In this document: one piece after another, positions 31,247-39,727 of the stretch
Numbering within the stretch: position 1 is the first letter of the stretch
Layout of the letters: every line of letters starts with the position of its first letter
Source of the DNA: Kosakonia sacchari SP1
Lineage (GTDB): Bacteria > Pseudomonadota > Gammaproteobacteria > Enterobacterales > Enterobacteriaceae
Direction: 5' to 3'
NCBI RefSeq assembly: GCF_000300455.3
Contig: NZ_CP007215.2
Coordinates: forward strand, 3,782,001 to 3,846,000
Length of the DNA: 64,000 nt
The notes under the pieces: model-generated
Database searches by the model: none
What the model was told of the DNA's origin: nothing
What the model saw: only the letters and a program-made list of their open reading frames with translations
Position numbers and translations under genes: made by a program

Positions 31247-31262
31247 TGGCATCGCCTTTGCA
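31247..31262 (+). promoter_or_regulatory. Sigma-54 (RpoN) promoter of eat-eutBC
   Basis: TGGCATCGCCTTTGCA fits the -24/-12 consensus TGGCAC-N5-TTGCA with exact GG-to-GC spacing and one mismatch. Transcription would start near 31273, leaving a leader of about 30 bases before the eat ATG. It implies control by an enhancer-binding protein such as NtrC. Confidence 0.8.
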
Positions 31263-31302
31263 CATTCACTGCTAACTGTATTCAATGGCGAGGCAGTAAA
31301 GC

Positions 31303-32679
31303 ATGAGCACACAAACAACATTAAAAAGAACACTGGGCAGCTTCCGTCTGTGGGGCATTGCCGTCGGGCTGGTGATTTCAGGAGAGTATTTTGGCTGGAG
31401 CTATGGCTGGTCGCAGGCTGGTACGCTCGGCTTTTTGATTGTCGCGCTGTTAATTGCCGCGATGTACTGCGCCTTTATCTTTAGTTTTACCGAACTGACC
31501 ACCGCGATCCCTCATGCCGGTGGCCCTTTTGCTTACGCGTACCGCGCATTTGGGCCAACGGGCGGGTTTATTGCCGGTTTTGCCACCTTAATCGAGTTCG
31601 TTTTCGCGCCTCCGGCTATCGCGATGGCGATTGGCGCATACCTGAACGTGCAGTTCCCGTCGCTGGATGCGAAATGGGTGGCCTGCGGCGCGTACCTCAT
31701 CTTTATGGCGCTGAACATTCTCGGTGTCGGCATTGCCGCCACGTTTGAGCTGATTGTCACTCTGCTGGCCATTTTCGAGTTGCTGGTGTTTATGGGCGTG
31801 GTGGCACCGGGTTTCTCGTGGGGCAACTTTACCGCCAACGGCTGGGCAGGCGCAGAGAGCTTCAGCAGCCTGGCGCTGCCGGGCATGTTTGCGGCGATCC
31901 CCTTCGCCATCTGGTTCTTCCTCGCCATTGAAGGTGCTTCTATGGCAGCGGAAGAAGCCAAAGATCCGAAACGCACCATTCCGCGTGCGCTCGGCGGCGG
32001 TATTCTGACTCTCACCGTGCTGGCAGTTGGCGTGATGATTTTTGCCGGTGGCGTCGGCGACTGGCGCACGCTGTCGAACATTAACGACCCGCTGCCGCAG
32101 GCGATGAAAATGGTGGTCGGCAACAGCAGTGGCTGGCTGCATATGCTGGTGTGGCTCGGTTTGTTTGGTCTGGTGGCATCGTTCCACGGCATCATTATGG
32201 GTTACTCTCGCCAGATCTATTCGCTGGCGCGCGCGGGTTATCTGCCGGCAAGCCTGGCAAACCTCAACCGCAAAACCCGCACGCCGCATCTGGCGATCCT
32301 CGCCGGGGGCGTGGTCGGGATTGCGGCGATTTTCTCCGACTCGCTGGTCACCATCAGCGGCATGCCGCTCACCGCCTGTATTGTGACGATGTCCGTTTTC
32401 GGGGCTATCGTTATGTATATCACCTCAATGGCCGCGCTGTTTAAGCTGCGCCGCAGCGAACCGGAACTTGAGCGCCCGTTTAAAGCGCCACTGTTCCCGT
32501 ACGCACCCGCGTTTGCGCTGGGTATGGCGGTACTCTGCCTGGTGGCGATGGTCTGGTACAACACGCTGCTGGCTCTGATCTTCGCGCTGATGATGCTGGG
32601 CGGCTATATGTGGTTTCGTAAAACGGCGCACGCGCGTGAACGTGCCGAGATGGATCCGCAACTGCGGGCGCTCTCCTGA
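31303..32679 (+). CDS. eat: Ethanolamine permease
   Basis: Inner-membrane APC-superfamily transporter of 458 residues with about 12 helices, matching the ethanolamine permease family (Eat) of proteobacteria rather than the enterobacterial EutH. The start MSTQTTLKRTLGSFRLWGIA and the conserved SGEYFGWSYGW segment support this. It stands nine bases before eutB, so uptake and cleavage of ethanolamine are co-expressed. It is driven by a sigma-54 promoter, suggesting use of ethanolamine as nitrogen source. Confidence 0.88.
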   Translation: MSTQTTLKRTLGSFRLWGIAVGLVISGEYFGWSYGWSQAGTLGFLIVALLIAAMYCAFIFSFTELTTAIPHAGGPFAYAYRAFGPTGGFIAGFATLIEFVFAPPAIAMAIGAYLNVQFPSLDAKWVACGAYLIFMALNILGVGIAATFELIVTLLAIFELLVFMGVVAPGFSWGNFTANGWAGAESFSSLALPGMFAAIPFAIWFFLAIEGASMAAEEAKDPKRTIPRALGGGILTLTVLAVGVMIFAGGVGDWRTLSNINDPLPQAMKMVVGNSSGWLHMLVWLGLFGLVASFHGIIMGYSRQIYSLARAGYLPASLANLNRKTRTPHLAILAGGVVGIAAIFSDSLVTISGMPLTACIVTMSVFGAIVMYITSMAALFKLRRSEPELERPFKAPLFPYAPAFALGMAVLCLVAMVWYNTLLALIFALMMLGGYMWFRKTAHARERAEMDPQLRALS

Positions 32680-32688
32680 GGAGACGGA

Positions 32689-34077
32689 ATGTATAAAACC
32701 ACGCTGGCTCACCGTACTTATCAGTTCGACAGCCTGAAAACGTTGATGGCGAAAGCCTCCCCGGCGCGATCCGGGGATGTACTGGCCGGGGTGGCGGCGC
32801 AGTCGGCAGAAGAGCGGATGGCGGCGAAAATCGCCCTTGCGGATGTGCCGCTGCGCGAGATCCTCGCCTCTCCGCTCATCCCGTATGAAGAAGATGAAGT
32901 GACGCGGTTAATCATTGATACCCACGATAGCCGCGCGTTTGCCCTGATTGCCCATCTGACGGTGGGCGAATTCCGCGACTGGCTGCTGGCAGACAGCACC
33001 GACACCGCCACGCTTAGCCATGTTGCACCGGCGATCACCCCGGAAATGGCCGCCGCCGTCAGTAAGCTGATGCGTAACCAGGATTTGATCCTCGCCGCCA
33101 GCAAATGCAGCGTGATCACCCGCTTTCGCAATACCATTGGCCTGCCCGGCCATCTCAGTGTGCGTTTGCAGCCCAATCACCCGACTGACGATCTGAAAGG
33201 CATTGCCGCCAGTATGCTCGATGGCCTGCTGTATGGCGCGGGCGACGCGGTGGTAGGCATCAACCCGGCCAGCGACAGCCTGCCGGTGCTACAAAAGCTC
33301 AACCACATGATGGCAGACATCATTGAGCGCTTTGCCATTCCTACCCAGTCCTGCGTACTGACGCATGTCACCAATACCATTCAACTCATTGAACGCGGCG
33401 CACCGGTTGATCTGGTTTTCCAGTCGGTTGCGGGGACGGAAGCCGCTAACAGCGGTTTTGGCATCAACCTGGCGCTATTACAGGAGGCGCATGAAGCGGC
33501 GCTGAGCCTGAAGCGCGGCACGCTCGGCACAAACGTGATGTATTTCGAAACCGGTCAGGGCAGTTGCCTCTCTGCTAACGCGCACCACGGCGTCGATCAG
33601 CAAACCTGCGAAGCGCGCGCTTACGCGGTGGCACGACATTTTAACCCGCTGTTGGTCAACACCGTGGTCGGTTTTATCGGCCCGGAATACCTCTACGACG
33701 GCAAGCAGATCATTCGCGCCGGGCTGGAAGATCACTTCTGCGGCAAACTGATGGGGCTGCCGATTGGCTGCGACGTCTGCTACACCAACCACGCGGAAGC
33801 GGATCAGGACGATATGGACACGCTGCTGACGCTGCTGTGCACCGCCGGGCTGACTTTCCTGATTGGCGTACCGGGCGCGGATGACATCATGCTCAATTAC
33901 CAGAGTACCTCGTTTCACGATGCGCTCTACGCCCGCCGCCTGCTGGGGCTGAAACACGCGCCGGAGTTCGCCGAGTGGTTAACCAAAATGCAGATTATCG
34001 ACACTCATGGTCAGTTGCGCCTGACCGGTGCAAACCACCCGTTGCTGACCGTGATGCCACAAGGAGCACACGCATGA
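32689..34077 (+). CDS. eutB: Ethanolamine ammonia-lyase large subunit
   Basis: Catalytic TIM-barrel subunit of the adenosylcobalamin-dependent lyase that converts ethanolamine to acetaldehyde and ammonia. It has 462 residues (family about 453-465) with the conserved blocks RFRNTIGLPGHLS, PVDLVFQSVAGTE and MGLPIGCDVCYTNHAEADQDD that line the substrate pocket. It is preceded by GAGGAGAC and overlaps eutC by four bases. No eutA reactivase or shell gene is present nearby. Confidence 0.96.
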   Translation: MYKTTLAHRTYQFDSLKTLMAKASPARSGDVLAGVAAQSAEERMAAKIALADVPLREILASPLIPYEEDEVTRLIIDTHDSRAFALIAHLTVGEFRDWLLADSTDTATLSHVAPAITPEMAAAVSKLMRNQDLILAASKCSVITRFRNTIGLPGHLSVRLQPNHPTDDLKGIAASMLDGLLYGAGDAVVGINPASDSLPVLQKLNHMMADIIERFAIPTQSCVLTHVTNTIQLIERGAPVDLVFQSVAGTEAANSGFGINLALLQEAHEAALSLKRGTLGTNVMYFETGQGSCLSANAHHGVDQQTCEARAYAVARHFNPLLVNTVVGFIGPEYLYDGKQIIRAGLEDHFCGKLMGLPIGCDVCYTNHAEADQDDMDTLLTLLCTAGLTFLIGVPGADDIMLNYQSTSFHDALYARRLLGLKHAPEFAEWLTKMQIIDTHGQLRLTGANHPLLTVMPQGAHA

Positions 34078-34847
34078 ATGGACCCGATGCCTGGACACTG
34101 CTGCGCGAGTTTACCGATGCCCGCATTGCGCTGGGGCGCAGCGGCGCCAGCCTGCCGACACGGGAGGTGCTCAACTTTGGCCTCGCGCACGCCCAGGCGC
34201 GTGATGCCATTCACCAGCCCTTTGACAGTGAAAGCCTGGCACAGCAGCTCCATGCGCTTGGCTTAAAAACGCTGGAGGCGCACAGTGCCGCTGCCGACCG
34301 GCATATCTACCTGAACCGCCCGGATCTCGGGCGCAGGCTCAGTGATGAGAGCCGCGAAACGCTTGCTGCTCATCGCCCGCCCGCGCATGATCTGCTGCTG
34401 GTAATTGGCGACGGGCTCTCTTCCCACGCCGTACACCGCCAGTCAGTCGGGCTTATCACCGCCCTGCTGCCCTATCTGGACACGCTGGGTATCTCCCTGG
34501 GCCCCATCGTGCTGGCGCACCAGTCGCGCGTGGCGCTTGGCGATGACATTGGCGAAACGCTGGGCAGTAAAGCGGTGGCAATACTGATTGGTGAGCGTCC
34601 GGGGTTATCCTCGCCCGATAGCCTCGGTGTCTACCTCACCTGGAAGCCAGAGCGCCAGCGCATTGAATCCGAGCGCAACTGCATCTCCAACATTCGCCCG
34701 GAAGGGCTGAATTACGAGGCCGCCGCGTTTAAGCTCGCCTGGCTGCTGGAACAGGCATTTCAGCGCCGTCTCACCGGCGTCAAACTGAAAGATGAAAGTG
34801 ATAACCCCGCACTGCACGGGCGCGTGACACCCCGCATTACGATCTGA
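34074..34847 (+). CDS. eutC: Ethanolamine ammonia-lyase small subunit
   Basis: Small subunit of ethanolamine ammonia-lyase, which helps bind adenosylcobalamin with EutB. It has 257 residues; the family is about 295 in E. coli and 250-275 in standalone eutBC pairs. Conserved segments are AHRPPAHDLLLVIGDGLSS and GERPGLSSPDSLG, and a Cys near ESERNCISNIRPEG. The ATG overlaps the eutB stop (ATGA), supporting tight coupling; the longer in-frame extension into eutB is discounted. Confidence 0.95.
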   Translation: MNGPDAWTLLREFTDARIALGRSGASLPTREVLNFGLAHAQARDAIHQPFDSESLAQQLHALGLKTLEAHSAAADRHIYLNRPDLGRRLSDESRETLAAHRPPAHDLLLVIGDGLSSHAVHRQSVGLITALLPYLDTLGISLGPIVLAHQSRVALGDDIGETLGSKAVAILIGERPGLSSPDSLGVYLTWKPERQRIESERNCISNIRPEGLNYEAAAFKLAWLLEQAFQRRLTGVKLKDESDNPALHGRVTPRITI

Positions 34848-34939
34848 TCTCAGCACAGAGCGCTGGCGTGACGAAGCGCTCTTTCTCCCCCCGTCATCTA
34901 CACTCTTTACGTTATTTACGGCGAACCCGTGGAGGGCGT

Positions 34940-35455
34940 ATGGAGAAAAAAAACAGCACTGACGCAGAACGTACATGGCCCGTGGAAGACAACCCTTTCT
35001 GGCTGCATGTGGAAATGCAGGTGCAAAAATGGGGGGCAATAGTGCTTATCGCCATTGTGATTGCCGGGCTGTGCGGGCTCTTTTCCCAGGGTTTACTAAG
35101 CAAAAAAACGGTGACCAGCGCCGACCAACGTCTCTCCGTCGAGTACGACCGCTTTGGTCGGCTACAAAGCGATCTGGACATGCAGATAACCGCCAATGCC
35201 ACGACCGATAACCGCATCACCTTCACCCTGGGCGGCGATTTCATGCACGATTTTGAGATCCGCACCCTGCAACCACAACCGCTAAACATGTACAGCCGCA
35301 GCGGCGAACTGGTGCTGGAATATGCCCGTCCTGCCACCGATAAACCGTTGACCGTGTGGCTGGGGCTAACACCGCTCGGCGTCGGTAACAGCACGCAGCG
35401 GATTGCAGTGAACAACGCAACCCCGGTCACCCTGACGCAGTTTATCTGGCCCTGA
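34940..35455 (+). CDS. Hypothetical membrane protein
   Basis: A 171-residue protein of unrecognised family. One clear transmembrane helix spans about residues 29-52 (IVLIAIVIAGLCGLF); the rest, after SKKTVTSADQRLSVEYDRFG, looks like a beta-rich periplasmic domain. The ATG at 34940 has GGAGGG upstream. It is followed ten bases later by a DUF421 gene, so the two form an operon; both may relate to the cell envelope. Link to the ethanolamine genes upstream is uncertain, since an intergenic gap of 92 bp separates them. Confidence 0.75.
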   Translation: MEKKNSTDAERTWPVEDNPFWLHVEMQVQKWGAIVLIAIVIAGLCGLFSQGLLSKKTVTSADQRLSVEYDRFGRLQSDLDMQITANATTDNRITFTLGGDFMHDFEIRTLQPQPLNMYSRSGELVLEYARPATDKPLTVWLGLTPLGVGNSTQRIAVNNATPVTLTQFIWP

Positions 35456-35465
35456 GGAGAACGCG

Positions 35466-35915
35466 ATGGACATGGTATTACGCGCGATAGCTATCTATCT
35501 GGTGTTGATGGTGGTGTTCAAAATCGCCGGCCGCCGGGCGCTGCTACAGATGACCTCTTTTGATTTGATTTTGCTGCTGATCATCAGTGAAGCCACGCAA
35601 CAGGCGCTGCTCGGCAATGATTTCTCCGTGACCGGCGCGGCGCTGACCATTATCACGCTGGTGGTGGTGGATATCTTATTCGGTACGCTGAAGAAGTACG
35701 TTAAAGGGGCGGAAAACCTGATCGACGGCACGCCGGTGGTGTTAGTGGAGAACGGGCAAATGCTGGAAAACAAAATGCGTGAAGCCGATATCACGCGCGA
35801 CGACATTATGGTGTCAGCGCGAAACAACCAGGGCATTGCCGATCTGGCGGAGATTAAATTCGCTATTCTTGAGCGCAACGGTCATATCTCGATTATTCCT
35901 AAAAACTCATCATGA
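35466..35915 (+). CDS. DUF421 (YetF-like) membrane protein
   Basis: A 149-residue protein of the DUF421/YetF family. Three N-terminal helices (about 1-78) precede the conserved cytoplasmic DUF421 domain, recognisable from GTPVVLVENGQML and MREADITRDDIM. Function in Gram-negative bacteria is unknown; in Bacillus members are linked to spore membrane and dodecin-like complexes. GGAGA precedes the ATG. It is the second gene of a pair with the membrane protein at 34940. Confidence 0.85.
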   Translation: MDMVLRAIAIYLVLMVVFKIAGRRALLQMTSFDLILLLIISEATQQALLGNDFSVTGAALTIITLVVVDILFGTLKKYVKGAENLIDGTPVVLVENGQMLENKMREADITRDDIMVSARNNQGIADLAEIKFAILERNGHISIIPKNSS

Positions 35916-35973
35916 CTTTTCGCTCACTATACTTTGCTTACCGAGTCACCATCGAATTAGCGAAAAATACCCT

Positions 35974-36504
35974 ATGAATGAAGACATTACCTTAACAAAC
36001 AATATGAATGCGCTGCTCTGCCTGCCCATTCCAATGTTGGCAATGCAACTGGGCGAGCTGCTTACCCAAAAACAGCTACGCGTCACCACGGCGGAATCCT
36101 GCACTGGCGGGCAAATCGCCACCGCGCTGTGCGCCGCAGGCGATACGCCCGCTTTCTTTGGTTGTGGGTTTGTCTCGTTTACCGATGAAGCGAAAAGTAC
36201 CCTGCTGCATGTTAAGCGCGAAACCTTGGCACGCTGGACGGCGGTGAGCGAGCAGACAGCCAGCGAGATGGTGCAAGGCGCTTGCGCGGTCAGTCATGAA
36301 CCGGTCGGGATTGCCGTCACTGGTTATGCCGGCCCGGACGGCGGCGAAGATGGTACGCCCGCCGGAACCGTGTGGTTTGCCTGGGCGCTACCGGGGCAAG
36401 CGCCGATCACGGCTCTGCGCCATTTTGCCGGAGATTGCGAAAGCGTGATTGAGCAGTCGGTGAAATATGCGCTGGCAACGTTAATAACGTTATTAAACCG
36501 CTAA
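35974..36504 (+). CDS. CinA-family NMN amidohydrolase-like protein
   Basis: A 176-residue protein of the CinA C-terminal (PncC) family, enzymes that deamidate nicotinamide mononucleotide to nicotinate mononucleotide in the pyridine nucleotide cycle. The motifs TAESCTGGQIATALC, VSFTDEAKS and VAVTGYAGPDGG-like GIAVTGYAGPDGGEDGTPAGTVW are diagnostic. It is closer in size to E. coli YdeJ, whose activity is doubtful, than to PncC. The ATG at 35974 was chosen over a start 27 bases further in (MNALLCLP). Confidence 0.85.
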   Translation: MNEDITLTNNMNALLCLPIPMLAMQLGELLTQKQLRVTTAESCTGGQIATALCAAGDTPAFFGCGFVSFTDEAKSTLLHVKRETLARWTAVSEQTASEMVQGACAVSHEPVGIAVTGYAGPDGGEDGTPAGTVWFAWALPGQAPITALRHFAGDCESVIEQSVKYALATLITLLNR

Positions 36505-36799
36505 CCTTTTCACTCCGCCGCGCGTCGTTATGCCGCGCTGACCCATTTCACGACCATCACGCTGTAAGCCCTCATTAATCAGGCCGCAAATGGCCTGATT
36601 ATCAGCGTTACGTCCGCGATACCGTGGCAAGCAGGGAGCTTAATTTGGTATTCCACCTGCCTGGTGTTACGCCAGGCTAACAGTCAGCCACTCTCTGTTG
36701 CGCCACGCCGAAGCGCCTTGAAAAACCGCGCCAACACTCACAGTTTCTGTGATGCGCTACGCTTGGTTAATAAATAAAAATCTGAGCGAGGAGCCGCCC
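36505..36799. other. Intergenic region before the oxidase-glycosyltransferase pair
   Basis: About 295 bp without a credible gene. It holds a hairpin AATCAGGCC (36577-36585) / GGCCTGATT (36592-36600) without a T run, and a second smaller stem CCTGG-CCAGG near 36660-36675. A promoter for the following genes is expected near 36720-36770. Confidence 0.4.
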
Positions 36800-38182
36800 A
36801 TGACCGACATGCACACCCTTTTTCCACGCCGTCAGCCGCACCCAGGCCCGCAAGATCCGCACCTGTTCAACTGGGCGAAAAACGCGGTGCTGGCCTGCAA
36901 AAACGCCGTTATCCGCGTGGAAAGTGAAGCGCAGTTGCAGCAGGTTATTGCCGCCGCTACCGGGCGCGTGCGGGTGATGGGCAGTCGCATGTCACCTGGG
37001 CGCATGCTGAAACTGAGCCAGCCGGGCGATACGCTGATTGATATCTCTGCGCTGCGTGGTGTGCTGGCGGTGGATGACGACAGCGTGACGTTTGGCGCCG
37101 GGACGCCGTTGCACGAAGTGTTTGAACTCCTCACCGGCATGAACCGCATGCTGTACGCGTCGCCGGGCGTGATCGACTCGCAAACGCTGGCAGGCGCCAT
37201 TTCAACAGGGACCCACGGCCAGGGCATGCAGCAAAGCTCGCTGGCGGATGAAGCACTGCGCATCCGGCTGGTGGATGCCGCCGGGCAGATCCACGAGATT
37301 GACCGCCAGCAACCGGCGTTTGCCGCCGCGCAACTGGCGCTCGGCACACTGGGGGCAATCACCGCCGTCACCCTGCGCACGCGCCCGGCAACGCTGTATA
37401 CCTGCTTTAAAAACGCCAGCAACGCCGACAATCTTGCGCAAGACCTGCTTAGCTGGAACCAGCAGTGGGCCTTCAGCAAAACATGGTGGTTCCCGGATGA
37501 AAACAAAGTTCACACCTGGAATGCGCGTGAATCCACCGCCGATGAAATGGTGCTATGGCGCGATAACCATGGTGATCTGGTGGAACGGGAAGAGACCGAC
37601 ACGCAGATGAACGACACGGTGGAAAAAACGCTGGAGCAAATGCATGACGACACCAATATTGTTGATGAAAACGGCAAACCGTTTCGCACCGTAACGCGCT
37701 TTAAAGACTTTTCAGATGTGATTGGTGATATCTACCAGGTGTTCTGCCGGGGTATCGCCACGCCGCAAATCAATATTGAAATTGGTATTCCGCTGGCGCG
37801 CGCCCCGGCGGTGATTGCACGCATTAAAGCGTGGCATCAGCAATCGCACCCGCATATGCACTATCCGATAATTTTGCGCTGCACCGGGCCTTCCGGGGCG
37901 TGGCTAAGCCCGGCCTGGCAGCAACCGACCTGTTTTTTTGGCTTTGTGGTTTATTACGCTGAAGACGGCTCGCTCTCTGAAGAGGGGCTGGCGTTTCTGC
38001 GCGCCGCCGAACAGTTGCTGGCAGAAGAAGGCGGGAAGCCGCACTGGGGGAAATACTTCGACCCGACGTTATACGACTGGCCAGCGCTCTACCCGCAATG
38101 GACGGCGTTTCAGGCCGTACGCCAGCATTTTGATCCGCAGGGCAAATTTCTCAACACGTTTATGGCGGAGCTGTTGTCATGA
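36800..38182 (+). CDS. FAD-dependent aldonolactone oxidase-like protein
   Basis: A 460-residue flavoprotein of the vanillyl-alcohol oxidase fold, in the D-arabinono-1,4-lactone/L-gulonolactone oxidase group. The FAD domain includes AGAISTGTHGQG (about 132-143); the C-terminal ALO domain ends in HWGKYFDP. The position that usually carries the covalent flavin histidine (GxGHS) reads GSRMS (61-65), so FAD is probably held non-covalently. The substrate is likely an aldonolactone or alditol, but this is inference. GAGGAG precedes the ATG at 36800. Its stop overlaps the next gene by four bases, so it is translationally coupled to a GT8 glycosyltransferase. Confidence 0.8.
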   Translation: MTDMHTLFPRRQPHPGPQDPHLFNWAKNAVLACKNAVIRVESEAQLQQVIAAATGRVRVMGSRMSPGRMLKLSQPGDTLIDISALRGVLAVDDDSVTFGAGTPLHEVFELLTGMNRMLYASPGVIDSQTLAGAISTGTHGQGMQQSSLADEALRIRLVDAAGQIHEIDRQQPAFAAAQLALGTLGAITAVTLRTRPATLYTCFKNASNADNLAQDLLSWNQQWAFSKTWWFPDENKVHTWNARESTADEMVLWRDNHGDLVEREETDTQMNDTVEKTLEQMHDDTNIVDENGKPFRTVTRFKDFSDVIGDIYQVFCRGIATPQINIEIGIPLARAPAVIARIKAWHQQSHPHMHYPIILRCTGPSGAWLSPAWQQPTCFFGFVVYYAEDGSLSEEGLAFLRAAEQLLAEEGGKPHWGKYFDPTLYDWPALYPQWTAFQAVRQHFDPQGKFLNTFMAELLS

Positions 38183-39006
38183 GCGCCGCATTCGCCTGGG
38201 TAACCCTCCTGACACAGCCAGACTACCTGCCGGGCGTAGTAACGCTGCACCGTTCGCTGCGCGCCAGCGGTTCGCCGTGGCCGCTGGTGGTGATGGTGAC
38301 CGACGCCATTGACGACAGCACGCGCCAGCACCTGAGCGCGCAGGGCTGCAAGGTGCGGGAAGTGCCGGTTATCGGCCCCGATCCCACACTTGAAAGCCGC
38401 TATGCGAATGCCCGTTTTGCCGACGTGTGGAGCAAACTGGCGGTGTGGACGCTTGAGGAATACCAACGGGTGGCGTTTCTCGATGCCGATATGCTGGTGC
38501 TGCAAAATATGGATCATCTCTTTGAACTGCCGCTGGCCGCAGGCACCATTGCCGCCTGCCATGCCTGTCGCTGTAACCCTAACCATATCGAAAGCTACCC
38601 GGCGAGCTGGCGGCCGGAAAACTGCTATTACAGCTGGTGTACAGACGCGCAAATGCACGCCAACCCACCAGCGTCGCTGGACAACTACCTGAACGGTGGT
38701 TTTCTGCTGCTCACGCCGGATAACGCCTTTTATCAGCAGATGATAGCGACGCTGGCGGAGAAAGCCGACATTTCGGACTATGTTTTTGCCGAGCAGGATT
38801 TTCTTAACGAGGTGTTCCGCGACCGTTGGCTACCGCTGCATTACGGCTATAACGCCTTAAAAACATTGCCGCTTCAGCATCCGCAAATGTGGGATTTGGC
38901 GCAGGTGAAAAACCTGCACTTCATTATCGATAAACCGTGGGAAACTCGGCCCGGACCTGGTGATAATGGATATGAACTGCATCGATTGTGGTGGCAATAT
39001 GCGTAA
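38179..39006 (+). CDS. GT8-family glycosyltransferase (glycogenin/galactinol synthase-like)
   Basis: A 275-residue glycosyltransferase of family GT8 (GT-A fold). The nucleotide-sugar and Mn2+ binding motif DAD is at 102-104 (FLDADMLVL); NGGFLLLTP and EQDFLNEVF are conserved acceptor-side segments; the C-terminal HFIIDKPW carries the second metal-binding His. No signal or membrane segment is seen, so it is cytoplasmic. It overlaps the preceding oxidase gene (ATGA), suggesting one pathway, perhaps glycosylation of the oxidised or lactone product. The acceptor is unknown. Confidence 0.8.
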   Translation: MSAAFAWVTLLTQPDYLPGVVTLHRSLRASGSPWPLVVMVTDAIDDSTRQHLSAQGCKVREVPVIGPDPTLESRYANARFADVWSKLAVWTLEEYQRVAFLDADMLVLQNMDHLFELPLAAGTIAACHACRCNPNHIESYPASWRPENCYYSWCTDAQMHANPPASLDNYLNGGFLLLTPDNAFYQQMIATLAEKADISDYVFAEQDFLNEVFRDRWLPLHYGYNALKTLPLQHPQMWDLAQVKNLHFIIDKPWETRPGPGDNGYELHRLWWQYA

Positions 39007-39058
39007 ACGTCGGTAAATATACAGTTGCCGGAGCGCGAATATGCCGCCACTTTTGCAT

Positions 39059-39652
39059 TTACCGTTCCGGCCAATAATGTTCCTGCGCGACAGCCAGCAG
39101 CCAGTCGCGAAAGGCGTGGCAAAGCGGTTCTAACAGCGCCGACTTATCATAGATCAGCAGCATCCCGCCGCTGTTCTCCAGCGGGTGCAGGATATATTCA
39201 CTCCCGGCCTGCACCGCGCGGCGAAAAGCAAAATCGATCCCTTCCGTTTTCAAATCAACGTCCCGCGTAGCGGTAGTGATAAGCACCTCGGCATGCGGGT
39301 AATAACGTTCAAAGCCGCCAAGCCTTGGCAGCAACCAGTGCATGGCAAACTCCGTTGAACAACTGACACTCACACGGTGGTGTGCCGCCGCGTCAATTAA
39401 CCGGTGTGTGGCTTGTGAAATCTGATGAAAGGCAGGCTGAATGGCCCGCAGGTAAATTTTCCCTTCTGGCGTCAGCGTGAGCACGCGCGAACCACGCATA
39501 AACAGCCGCACATTCACCCAGGCTTCCAGTTTGGCAATCTGCTGGCTCACTGCGCTGGCGCTGATAGATAACGCCGCTGCCGCCGCTTTCATACTGCCGT
39601 GTTGTGCGACAGCATGAAAACAGATGAGCGCCTGCAAAGGCGGTAAGGTCAT
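39059..39652 (-). CDS. Shortened LysR-family transcription regulator
   Basis: A 197-residue LysR-type (GcvA-like) regulator; the family is usually about 295. The N-terminal winged helix (1-60; SISASAVSQQIAKLEAWVNV) is intact. The effector domain begins normally (VSVSCSTEFAMHWLLPRLGGF) and ends normally (AFRDWLLAVAQEH), but about 90-100 residues between them, corresponding to the second lobe, are missing. The frame stays open, so this is an in-frame internal deletion rather than a frameshift. The ATG at 39652 follows GGAG. It lies downstream of hmuV and converges on the GT8 gene. The target genes are unknown. Confidence 0.75.
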   Translation of the reverse strand: MTLPPLQALICFHAVAQHGSMKAAAAALSISASAVSQQIAKLEAWVNVRLFMRGSRVLTLTPEGKIYLRAIQPAFHQISQATHRLIDAAAHHRVSVSCSTEFAMHWLLPRLGGFERYYPHAEVLITTATRDVDLKTEGIDFAFRRAVQAGSEYILHPLENSGGMLLIYDKSALLEPLCHAFRDWLLAVAQEHYWPER

Positions 39653-39727
39653 TGCCGATCTCCGCATCAGTTAAGTCACACTAAACTTTAGCAAAAATAC
39701 GGCTTCATCAGCCAACCGTGGCGTTTA

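Noticed and set aside
30987..31265. A 92-codon minus-strand frame upstream of eat
   Set aside because: It has no ribosome site, no recognised family, and it runs through the sigma-54 promoter and the upstream dyads; the AT-rich region can leave frames open by chance.
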